Source: Excoecaria cochinchinensis
Taxonomy: Eukaryota > Streptophyta > Magnoliopsida > Malpighiales > Euphorbiaceae
DNA length: 64,000 bases
NCBI GenBank assembly: GCA_947683425.1
Contig: CANTUQ010000031.1
Location: 6,087,001 to 6,151,000 of the forward strand
Reading direction: 5' to 3'
The notes beneath the pieces were generated by a model. It searched no databases. It saw nothing but the letters and a program-made list of their open reading frames with translations, and had not been told where the DNA came from. The translations under genes were made by a program, and so were the position numbers. Below are positions 48,527 through 57,206 of this stretch, piece by piece. The number at the start of each line of letters is the position of its first letter. Position 1 is the first letter of the stretch.

Positions 48527-49567
48527 TTTGGTTGTTGAGTGTGAGTTGCTATTGGTGGTGTTATGTTTGAAGAGTGTGTTGTTTGATTGATTTTGCTTAG
48601 AGATTCCTGCTAGAGAACCAAAAGGGAAGGAGAAAGTTGGTGGGAGCTCTGCCAATTGATTTTAAGGATCTTAGGAGCCTAAGGTTTGGGATTTATGTGT
48701 ATTTATGTAATGGTGTCTTTGATCAATTGAATTGAATTTCTAGAAAATTCATGAAATTGAGCATGTTTTGATGCATGATTGAGTTGGGTTTTGACAAGTT
48801 TGAAAGGAATTTGGTAGTGAGTGTGTGTATGAAAAGTTGGAGTGAATTTGTGGAATTTCATTGATGCTTGGTGGGTTTGAAATTTGATTGTGCATATTGT
48901 TTAGTTTGACCTAATTAGTCACTTTTAATTAGTGTAAAACTTTGATTGAATGAGTGGAAACATGTTTGAGTGATTTGTGATGGTTGGGGTGAAGTTATTT
49001 GGTTGATTGTTTGAGTGTTGGAGGAGTTTGGCATGAGGAGAGCTATTGAGCTCAGAAAAAGAGCTTAAAACACGATTTTATCGCGAGCGCGATAGAGAGT
49101 GCAGAACCGAGCATAGCTGAGGTGCCTTTGGTCGCGAGTATGATAAAGAGCTCGATAGCCGAGCTTCTGCCGGGCGGATCGCATCGCAAGCTCGTATGCG
49201 TGCGCGAGTGCGACAAGAGCCTACCAGCCTTACGTCACGAGCACAACAGAGGCCAACTTGCTTTCCCTCACGAGTACGACTAATCTTCGCGAGCATTTCC
49301 CCGAATGTGATCAGCCTCTATCGCGAGCGTGGCCCTCCCTTGTTCTTCAAATGTTTATTATTTATTTCTCTTTGCATGGTTTCTCATTTGTAGTTCAGGC
49401 ATGTTTCAATGTGTGAATTTTAATATGCTGTATTGGGTGATCAATAATTGAATTAATACTGTTAGCCTGCACTAGTCACGTAGTGGATAGTTAGGCATGC
49501 CTATAGAGTTCTATTGCTGTAGCCTATGCATTTCTTAGACCCTGATCAGGTCCCTATGCATTTTGAT
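48033..49567 (+). mobile_element. E2 3' LTR, truncated by E3
   Basis: It starts TGTAAGGACCCAATC right after the E2 polypurine tract. It carries an AG|GTATGT donor-like site (48464), a (TTC)n run (about 48481-48525), a CG-dyad cluster (49080-49330, words like TCGCGAGCGCGATAGAG) and TAGGCATGCCTA (49492-49503), and is cut at 49567 by E3. The last 145 bases match the E2 5' LTR (21657-21800) well, with an unbroken 27-base run, but the first 1.4 kb do not obviously match it. Confidence 0.85.
49080..49330. repeat. CG-dyad cluster in the E2 3' LTR
   Basis: Repeated forms of TCGCGAG.(G/A)CGA with inverted partners, for example ATCGCGAGCGCGAT at 49080-49093 and CTATCGCGAGCG at 49318. The same word family is found in S1 (6419-6512), L and, in part, E3 (50610 and about 50980). 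Confidence 0.75.
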
Positions 49568-49994
49568 TGTAACATCCCAAAAATGGCCTAGTAGAATTGC
49601 ATGTTTAATTGGATGTATAAGGGGTAATTTGGTAATTGGTTAATGAATTGGGATTTAATTAAGCAATTATAAGAGTCCATTGAGGGTAAAATGGTATTTG
49701 CGTAAGTGACTAGAGGATAAAAGAGAAAGAAAGTCAAAGGAGGGAATTAGAGGTCCAATAGAATTGTGACATGTGGATAAGTGGGTGAGTGCATTAATGG
49801 GGATTTGAAAGGAAGAAGAGAGAGGGAGAGCAGGAATTGTTGCTTCCCGTGGAAGCCATCTGTTGTTTCCCTTTGTTGCACATTCTTACATTCTCTCTCT
49901 CACTTCCTCTACTTCTCCATTTCTACTCTCAAGCTTTGCATGTGGGTGTTCTTCAAGAGTTGAGCTAGGGTTTTGGGATCAAGAGTTGTCCAAG

Positions 49995-50002
49995 AGGTAA
50001 GT
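49995..50002 (+). promoter_or_regulatory. candidate 5' splice site in the E3 LTR
   Basis: GAG|GTAAGTGG with the first intron base at 49997. With TTGTGTAG ending at 52360, seven bases before the gag ATG, it would define an intron of about 2.36 kb. E4 has the same two sites. Predicted only. Confidence 0.5.
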
Positions 50003-50667
50003 GGCTATTGTTTTGTGGCTTGATTCTTCTTCTTCTTCTCCTTCTTAATACCTTCAGATTTGGATTATAAGGTTTGTTCTTGGGTTTGATTGGGTTTTAT
50101 TTTGGTTGGATTGTGCAAGAATCTGAAGAGAGGAGAAAGAGCAAAGGAGAGGGAAAAGTTGTAGCGTGAAGCTAGTGGCTAGAACTCCATTTCCATCTTT
50201 GGGAGCTTTGTATTTGGCTGTATACTTTGGCAATGGTTGTCCATTTCTCTTCGAATCATGGGTTGATTTGTGAATATCTATTATTTGTGTGTTATGTTAC
50301 ATGTAAAAGTACGTGTTAATAGATTTGTGTATATGAGTTTAGATAATACAGTTATAAGTGTTTGCATGTCCATTTTGAATAAACGTACGTGAACATGAGA
50401 TGGATTTTCCCAACCTCTGTACATGTTGATTTGATTTGTGTTATTATTGTGTAAATTTAGTTATATTTGTTATAAGTACGTTTTGGAAGCACTAGGGGTA
50501 AGGTTTTACATGATTTTGCATGATACATGGTTTTGGGAAAGATGGGATTTTATTTTACAAGCTTTGTATTTCTAGCGTTTTGCTGAGGAAAGGAAAACGT
50601 ACTTCTATTGCGAGCGCGACAGAAGGGAGTCTTCCTTTCCCTCGCGGTATCTGATTGGCTTGCAATC

Positions 50668-50846
50668 CTTCACGACACGTGAAGTATCTTCACGAGTCGT
50701 GAAGAATGGCCCAGGTCCTTCACGATACGTGAAGTAGCTTCACGAGTTGTGAAGAAGGAGAGAGACTGCTCAGTTTGGCCGCTCAGCATATCCCGTTCGG
50801 CTTGGTAGTCTTCACGACACGTGTGGTATCTTCACGAGTCATGAAG
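50668..50846. repeat. three pairs of 17-base dyads at 20-bp spacing (E3)
   Basis: CTTCACGACACGTGAAG (50668) and CTTCACGAGTCGTGAAG (50688); CTTCACGATACGTGAAG (50718) and CTTCACGAGTTGTGAAG (50738); a third, partly mutated pair at 50810 and 50830. Partners in each pair start exactly 20 bases apart. The first of each pair contains a CACGTG or TACGTG core. Confidence 0.93.
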
Positions 50847-51298
50847 ATAGCTGATTGGGAGAGGGAGTTGCTCGGTGTGGAAGCCCGCTCGGTAGCCGTG
50901 CACGTCTTGGCTGATGATACACGACTCAGCAGTTGGGAGCACGACTCGTGCTTCCCAGGCTACTGTCGCGAGCGTGACTTACTGTCGTGAGCGCGATAGT
51001 GACCCTTATGCCCGCTCGCCTATTTTTCAAAAATGATCTTTCAAGCTTCTTTCTATATGGGTTTTACTACATGGTACACGATTTGGCTTATGTATGTGTA
51101 TTATTATAAGTTATATGTTCATGATTAATAATTTTATATATGATATAAATGCATATGATTCATATGTTTCTAAAATAAACAAGATACATGTATACATGAA
51201 ATTATATGATTATACTTGATTTTATTCTCTGTTATATGATAATAATATTAGAACATGATTGAGTTATCATTTGAGCCTGATAGTCATAGTAGTGGATA

Positions 51299-51482
51299 GA
51301 TAAGCGCTTATCCAGGGTTAGAGTGTGAGTGCAGCTGCTATATGTTACAAGTTATACGTTGACCCCATTTGGGTCTATATGATTTGAGACTTCGGTCTCC
51401 GGTATACCTTCGGGTATACATGTTTACACATGATTCGAGACTTATGTCTCTATATGCTTGGATACTGTGTCCTATCAGTATC
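51299..51482 (+). repeat. palindrome P1 and hairpin train in the E3 LTR
   Basis: GATAAGCGCTTATC (51299-51312). Then GACCC-CATTT-GGGTC (51361-51375), GAGAC-TTCG-GTCTC (51386-51399), GTATACC-TTCG-GGTATAC (51402-51419), GAGAC-TTAT-GTCTC (51437-51450) and GATACTG...CAGTATC (51461-51482). All stems are perfect. Two have the C(TTCG)G loop that is exceptionally stable in RNA. Confidence 0.92.
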
Positions 51483-51871
51483 ATTAGTACTCGTATCCAC
51501 TAGTTAGTGAGTAATCAGGCTACTACATGAGGCTATTACATGAAATTTGTATATGAGACTATTATATGAATATGATATGTGTTTCTAATGATACAAAAAT
51601 GGATATAAGTTACATGTATATATATATGCGATATGATAAGATGAAATGTAATACTCGTATTTGGATATGAATGACTATATGTTTTTATTGTGAAGATGCC
51701 TATGAATATTGACTACTTGGATTTAAATGATTAACTCCTCCATCTTGTGATTATGCATATGAGGAATACTTGTTTTAAGCATGAGTAGTATACATTTATG
51801 TTCTTTGGTTATTGTTAAGCTTATATACTGTGATTGTGATTATATGTACATGCATGTGTTGTTCCTCCCCA

Positions 51872-51908
51872 CTAAGCGTTATCGCTTAGCACGGGCTTTT
51901 TTCCCGTG
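51872..51908 (+). repeat. twin hairpin P2-P3 in the E3 LTR
   Basis: CTAAGCG-TTAT-CGCTTAG followed without a gap by CACGGG...CCCGTG. The same pair occurs in E4 (55366-55402; 59459 onward with one mismatch), S1, S2 and, reversed, E1, E5 and L. After it comes a conserved CATCTGCAGGTC block. Confidence 0.93.
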
Positions 51909-52246
51909 TAGGTGGCAAGTTCATTTTGGAGTTGGGCATCTGCAGGTCCCCACTAGAAGTCTATAGTTGGAGTTTATTTGCTCTTCCACTATATTTTTGT
52001 ATTGTTATAAGTTTTGTATATGGAGTTTTATTTTGGGAATGTAATTTTGTAAAGGATGGTTTTGTACATGTATATGTTTAATGTTTACAAATTCCTTTTG
52101 TAAAATGATATGCTTATATATATATGGATTTGGTATCTTTATGATTATACGTATTTGCTTTTAGCATGCTTGAGTATATGTAAATGTATTTATGCACGTA
52201 GCGCTCCGGTATCCTTCCAACGAGGGTATCGGGGTGTTACAGTTTT

Positions 52247-52261
52247 TGATATCAGAGCACC
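52247..52261 (+). other. E3 primer binding site (tRNA-Met type)
   Basis: TGATATCAGAGCACC lies six bases after the LTR. It equals the initiator tRNA-Met complement TGGTATCAGAGCC except for G to A at the third base and a late change. Confidence 0.8.
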
Positions 52262-52367
52262 AATTTAGGCGGTTCTGGTTGTCTTTGATTGCTAAGTGTC
52301 GATTCTTTGCATGAGAGTCTATCTAGAGTTGTGGCCTAATGCAGATGTTATCTTGTGTAGTGTTTAT

Positions 52368-53114
52368 ATGGAGTCGGATCCGAGTGAGTATATGGGCGAC
52401 ATGATGGAAAGTGTTAATCCGGTCGGACAAGATAGACCCGCACGTGAGCGTGCACCAGCTGATGGTCAGGGTTTTAGTTTAGAGAGTTTGGCACTAATGC
52501 AAGGCTTGGTTCAGTTGGTAGATAGACTGACTGCTCCCAAGGCTCTTTCTGAGCTTTTGAGAAAGAGGGGAGCAAAAGAGTTCCATGGAACTTCATTGGA
52601 CCAATCAGATGTGGCGGAATTTTGGTTAAAGAGGATTGATCGAATTTTACAAGATTGATCGTACCCTCCGCATCAATGAGTTGTGTGTGTCGTATCGCTT
52701 TTGCAAGGATTGACATATGATTGGTGGAAGCTTGTTCTTCTCAATCTACAAAGACCGGCTGAATTGATATGGGAATTTTCGTGCAAGAATTTGAGGAAAA
52801 GTATGTTACCAAGGCCTATCGAGAGGAAAGTGGAAGGAATTTATAAGTTTGAAGCAAAGGAACTTGTCGATTAGCAACTATGAGAAAGAGTTCGGTCGTT
52901 TGAGCAAGTATGTGCCTACTGCTTTGTTGACAGAGAATTTTAAGTGTCAACATTTTCAAGATGGGCTAAGAGAAGTGATAAGAGGTCCGTTGTCGGCTAT
53001 GGCGGTTATGCAACCAGTTGGGTACTATCAGTTAGTGCCAGCGGCAATTAAATTAGAAGAATCTGAGATGATAAAGCAAAGAATAGAACAAAAGAGGATT
53101 GCTCCGGATAGTGG
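52368..53114 (+). pseudogene. E3 gag, 5' part, interrupted by E4
   Basis: The ATG at 52368 opens MESDPSEYMGDMME, nearly the same start as E4 gag. The capsid region has LTAPKALSELLRKRGAKEFHG, DVAEFWLKRIDRI, YDWWKLV and then, after a one-base deletion near 52780, NYEKEFGRLSKYV and MQPVGYYQLVPAAIKLEESEM. Stops lie at about 52656 and 52677. E4 inserted at 53115. The gene resumes at 59848. There is no pol in E3, so it was dependent on other elements even when intact. Start chosen by alignment to E4 and the acceptor-like TTGTGTAG just upstream. Confidence 0.9.
53110..53114 (+). repeat. target duplication of E4
   Basis: AGTGG at 53110-53114 and at 59843-59847 flank E4 exactly. Joining across it restores continuous E3 gag sequence, so boundaries are certain. 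Confidence 0.97.
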
Positions 53115-53541
53115 TGTCACACCCCAAAAGTGGCCTAGTTGGAATTAGCAATTTTAATTGGGTAATTTTACAAGTGAAAGAGGATTTAATTGCAAGGAAT
53201 TAAAAGTAGTAAATTGCAGATTTTTATTTAGTGAGTAAAAAGTATTTTGACAAGGATTTATTAGTAATTGTAAGGAGCTGTTGGAAAAAGAGTTATTAGT
53301 GGATTTGATGGTCCAGTCAGAACATGACAAGTGGAGAGGTGAGTGTGTGCATGTGGGAGAGAGAAAGAGGGTTTCAGAATTTGTCTTTAGCTTCCTAAAG
53401 AAGCCATAAGATTTCACTCTCTTTCTCTCTTGCTCTCTCTCACGTTAACCACTCTTCTCCTCTCCATTTTCTGTTCTTTCCCATGTGCATGTGTGTTCAT
53501 CCATTGTGGAGCTAGGGTTTGAGTTTTAAAGAAGTTTCAGG

Positions 53542-53549
53542 AGGTAAGT
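53542..53549 (+). promoter_or_regulatory. candidate 5' splice site in the E4 LTR
   Basis: GAG|GTAAGTGG, first intron base 53544. Paired with TTGTGTAG ending at 55875, seven bases before the gag ATG at 55883, it predicts a 2332-base intron that would take out most of the LTR and the primer site. Confidence 0.5.
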
Positions 53550-54167
53550 GGCTTTAAGTTTATGTGTGGTTCTCCATTTTCTCCTTCTTTCGGGATATTC
53601 GTTACTGTTTCATTGGATTGATATTGTGTTTTATTTGTCGGTTCATGAAATCTGCTGAAGAGAAGAGGAAGGATAAAGGAAAAGATAAGGTTGTGGATTG
53701 AAGGTTACAATGGACGTTTTGAACTTCATTATCAGGTTTGGGAGTGTCTGTCCTTTCTCATTTTGGATCCTGTTGCTGTTCTGATGTGAATGTTATTTAT
53801 GTATGTTTGTATATCAAAATGCAAGAGTAAGATAAATTTATATGTATGATTTGTAGTGGTGAAGTTCTTATGTTTTGAACGTTAAAATGGAGATGTATAT
53901 ACATGAGTGTGAATGTAAAATCCTGGGTTGTTGATGTTCTGGTATTGCCCTCTGTTTGGATAGTAATAATACGTGACTTATATTAAGATTCCAATAAATG
54001 TTTTCTGGAGACTGGAAGGTACGTGTTTGCATATTTATTGCATGAAAAATGGTTTTGGGCAAGATGGAGTTTTGAATTCTTGATGTACTCTGTTTTCCAC
54101 GTTCTCTGTTTTCACGTTTTCTGAAAATTTTAGGAACCAGTTCTTCCTTCTAGCGGAGAGAGGAGGA

Positions 54168-54346
54168 TCACGAGTCATGAGAGAGAGTCACGACCCGTGA
54201 CCCTCTTCCCTTGGAAGTCACGAGTCGTGATGGAGGGTCACGACTCGTGACCGTCCCTTCTGCTACGTGAAGCGTCATGAGACCTTGTCTCGTGACCTCC
54301 CTTAGTGTTGGTGTCACGAGTCGTGATGTAGGGTCATGACTCGTGA
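54168..54346. repeat. three pairs of 13-base dyads at 20-bp spacing (E4)
   Basis: TCACGAGTCATGA (54168) and TCACGACCCGTGA (54188); TCACGAGTCGTGA (54218) and TCACGACTCGTGA (54238); TCACGAGTCGTGA (54314) and TCATGACTCGTGA (54334). Further dyads lie at 54276 and about 54384-54416. Pair starts are 0, +50 and +146, almost as in E3 (0, +50, +142). Confidence 0.93.
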
Positions 54347-54806
54347 CTGCCCTTTTGGGTGCGACGCTTGCGAGAAGCTAGCATCACCAGTCACAATTGA
54401 CTGTGTGACTCGTGACTGGCCTCTCTTCCTCTTCTGCCCTGTTTTAAAAACAAAGTTTTCAACTTCTGTTATTTGGGGTTTTTCACTACATGACACATGT
54501 TTGGGTTTAAATCTGTATTACAATTTGATAATTGTTTAATTATGAGATAAGTATGCATGAGTAATAATGATGTACATGATTTAAATGCTTATAATTTACA
54601 AGAACATTGATTAATTTCAATGTGAGTTATATGTTCTTATTACCTCCTGTATTTTATTTATATATTTATATATATTTTCGAATTTAATCGATATACATGT
54701 ATACATGAGTTATAGGTTCGTATTTAATTCAATTCACATGATATGATAATGATACGTGAGTTTTCGAGTTGTGTTTTTAAGCCTGAATAGTCCTAGTAGT
54801 GGATGA

Positions 54807-55000
54807 GTAAGCGCTTACGTAGGTCAGGGTGTGTGCAGCTACTATATGATAAAACGTTACATGCGAGTCCCGTTTGGATCCTTGTTTCGACCCCGTTTGG
54901 GTCTATATGAAATAACGAGAGACTTCGGTCTCCATATGAAAATTACATGTTTGAGACTCATGTCTCCATATGCTTGGGATACTGTGTTCTATCAGTATCC
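54807..55000 (+). repeat. palindrome P1 and hairpin train in the E4 5' LTR
   Basis: GTAAGCGCTTAC (54807-54818), GACCC-CGTTT-GGGTC (54889-54903), GAGAC-TTCG-GTCTC (54919-54932), GAGAC-TCAT-GTCTC (54953-54966) and GGATACTG-TGTTCTAT-CAGTATCC (54977-55000). Order and spacing follow E3, with different loop and arm bases. Confidence 0.92.
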
Positions 55001-55752
55001 AATGGACCGCATCCACTTCTAAAGTGTATTTCAGACTAATCAGGCTATATGTTATTATGTGTTGCATATGTTGAGATGTATATTGAGGATTAAATGTTTA
55101 AGATGAGTAAGAATTCATGAATAACTTTATGATATGCACCTTGTATCTGTGTACTTAGAATGGTGAGAAGTATGAATTGAATAGTTAATTGCTTGTAAAG
55201 TATGTTGATGCATGACTTGTAGAATTATGAAAATATGATTATATGTAATTGTGATGTCTTTGATTATTAAATCAAAACTTAATTGCACGTTTATGGTTAT
55301 GATGAGTTTAAATTATTGTTGTAAATATTGTATATGCGTATTTCCTTTTGTTTTGTACCTCCCCACTAAGCGTTATCGCTTAGCACGGGTTCCTTTCCCG
55401 TGCAGGTGGTGAGTTCGGTTTGGAGTCAGACATCTGCAGGTCGGCCACTAGAAGTCTTTTTGGATGAAGTTTATTTTTGTGTCTTCCGCTGTTATTTTGT
55501 ACATGGTTTGTTCATAGCAAAATGAATCTTTTGTAATGGAACAATTATTTTGGTATATGTATTTGCTTACAAGCCTGTTTGGTAAAAATGAAATTGTTAT
55601 GGTGTATGCTCAAGGACTTGTTATATTATGTTTAAAGGTTTCTTTATATCTCATTTTGGTTTTGTTTATTAGTGTGTATTTGGATTTGTTTATGTGTTTG
55701 ACCGCGTGGCGCTCCGGTATCCTTCCAACGATGGTAACGGGGTGTTACAGCT

Positions 55753-55770
55753 TGGTATTAGAGCCCAGGT
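55753..55770 (+). other. E4 primer binding site (tRNA-Met type)
   Basis: TGGTATTAGAGCCCAGGTTT starts three bases after the LTR. It fits the initiator tRNA-Met complement with one substitution and one extra C. Confidence 0.85.
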
Positions 55771-55882
55771 TTGGTGGTTCTGGGTTATGTGGTGATTGTT
55801 TGAGTGAAGAGTCGTGTCTATGCATGCGAGTCAGCTTTGTGTCGTGGCCTAATGCAGATGTCTTGTGTTGTGTAGTGTTTAT

Positions 55883-57106
55883 ATGGAGTCGGATCCAAGT
55901 GAGTATTTGGGCGACACGATGGACAATGTCAATGTGGGTCGTAGAGATAATCCGGTCAGAGGAGGTGATCCGGTCGGACAGGATAGACCTGTACAGGAAC
56001 GTGCACCAGCGGTAGGTCCGAATATAGGTGGTGGTCTGGATCCAGCATTAGTACAAGGTTTGCTACAAGTAGTAGATAGGTTGACTGCTCCAAAGGCTCC
56101 AACTTAGTTGTTCAGAAAAAGAGGAGCAGAGGATTTTCATGGGACTGCTTTGGATGAATCAGATGTGGCTGAGTTTTGGCTTAAGAGGGTAGGTCGGATT
56201 TGGCAAGAGATTAGATGTCCTGCAGACCAGAGAGTGCTTTGTGCAGTGTTGTTGCTTCAAGGATCAGCGTATGATTGGTGGGAACTTGTGATGCGAAATC
56301 CTCAACGACCAGCCGAGTTGACATGGGAATTCTTCAAGCAAGAATTTGAGCAGAAGTATGTGACGAAGGCATACCAAGAAGCCAAATGGAGAGAGTTCAT
56401 CAGTTTGAAGCAGCGGGGTATGACCGTGAGTGAGTATGATAAGGAATTCAACCGGTTGAGTAAGTATGTGCCCGAGCAGTTGTTGACGGATGAGTTCAGA
56501 TGTAGGCATTTTCAAGAGGGACTGCATGAAGTGTTCAGAGGTCCTTTATCTGCAATGACCGTCTTGCAACAAGTGGGGTATTATCAGCTTGTGGCAGCGG
56601 CAATGAAGTTAGAAGAATCTGAGATGGTAAAGCAAAAGATGGCACAGAAGAAAAGAGCATCGGATGATGGAGTTGCTAGTAACAAGAAACCCAAGGGTGC
56701 TCCAGGTGGAGAAGGAAATAGAGGGACTGTTCAAGTGCCTTCGCAAGTAGGGAGTGTAGCCCCACATAGTAGTAAGGGAAATCGAGCACCAGAGTGTGAG
56801 CATTGTCATAGGTACCATTGGGGTATATGTCGCAAGATTACTGGTGCATGCTTTAAGTGCGGTAGTATGGAGCATCGGTTTGCTAATTGCCCCGAACGAC
56901 AAGAGATCAAGAGTCAACAAGTTAGTCAAGCGGGTGAAGGTAGATCTAATGCGACAAGAAGTAATCGGGATAGATGTAGAGCTCCGCGAGCACCATCAGA
57001 GACGGTGCAACGACCTGGTGCTACGGAAGAATATAATAGGCCTACGGTATATGCTTTGATTGGAGAAGATGCGACTGATGCCACAGGTCCTTCTGGTAAG
57101 TGTTGA
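55883..57106 (+). pseudogene. E4 gag, open except for one stop codon
   Basis: The ATG at 55883 opens MESDPSEYLGDTMDN. One in-frame TAG (56105-56107) follows at codon 75, where E3 has GAG. After it 332 codons are open to the TGA at 57104. The capsid-type domain contains RKRGAEDFHGTALDESDVAEFW, LLLQGSAYDWWELV, TWEFFKQEFEQKYVTKAY and EYDKEFNRLSKYVPEQLL. A basic linker precedes two zinc knuckles, CEHCHRYHWGIC (about 56797) and CFKCGSMEHRFANC (56850-56891). It ends GPSGKC; E3 ends GPSSKC. No protease, RT or integrase follows: the polypurine tract comes 90 bases later. Gag-only LTR elements of plants have been described as TR-GAG. The Gag may package the element's RNA while an E2-like element provides enzymes. 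The one stop could be a true mutation or an assembly error. Confidence 0.93.
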
Positions 57107-57169
57107 TATGTTAAGTTTTGTTTTTTTTCGGTTTTGATATTTTTTTTTCAGATGTATATGATAAGCGGG

Positions 57170-57206
57170 GAAATTTCGAGGACGAAATTTCTTAAGGGGA
57201 GAGAAT
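57170..57206 (+). other. E4 pre-PPT hairpin and polypurine tract
   Basis: GAAATTTCG and CGAAATTTC flank AGGA (57170-57191), a nine-pair perfect hairpin. AAGGGGAGAGAAT follows and ends at the LTR start (57207). E3 has the same arrangement at 60340-60377. In E2 the matching bases are the last pol codons. Confidence 0.9.

Larger units (their letters stand above)
49568..52241 (+). mobile_element. E3 5' LTR
   Basis: TGTAACATCCC to GGGGTGTTACA; 2674 bp. It is followed by a primer site and matched by 60378-60951, with spot identity in the low-to-mid 90s percent. It contains an AG|GTAAGT donor-like site (49997), a dyad array (50668-50846), the perfect palindrome GATAAGCGCTTATC (51299-51312), five hairpins in 122 bases (51361-51482), and CTAAGCG-TTAT-CGCTTAG plus CACGGG/CCCGTG (51872-51908). 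Inserted in the E2 3' LTR after TTGAT (49563-49567); the other target copy lies outside the window. Confidence 0.93.
53115..55749 (+). mobile_element. E4 5' LTR
   Basis: TGTCACACCCC to GGGGTGTTACA; 2635 bp. Its partner at 57207-59842 is 2636 bp. In the first 420 bases I count about eight differences, so identity is roughly 98 percent there, indicating the youngest insertion in its nest. Features: AG|GTAAGT (53544), three dyad pairs (54168-54346), GTAAGCGCTTAC (54807-54818), hairpins at 54889-54903, 54919-54932, 54953-54966 and 54977-55000, and P2-P3 at 55366-55402. Confidence 0.97.

Noticed and set aside
54168..54420. CRISPR-like look of short palindromic repeats with spacers
   Set aside because: Eukaryotic LTR context, repeats of 13 bases with variable sequence, spacers of 7-60 bases without uniform length, and no cas genes.
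55536..56015. 159-codon frame with many hydrophobic residues at the E4 LTR/internal border
   Set aside because: It crosses the LTR end and primer site and overlaps the true gag frame out of phase. The hydrophobic look comes from T-rich LTR sequence.
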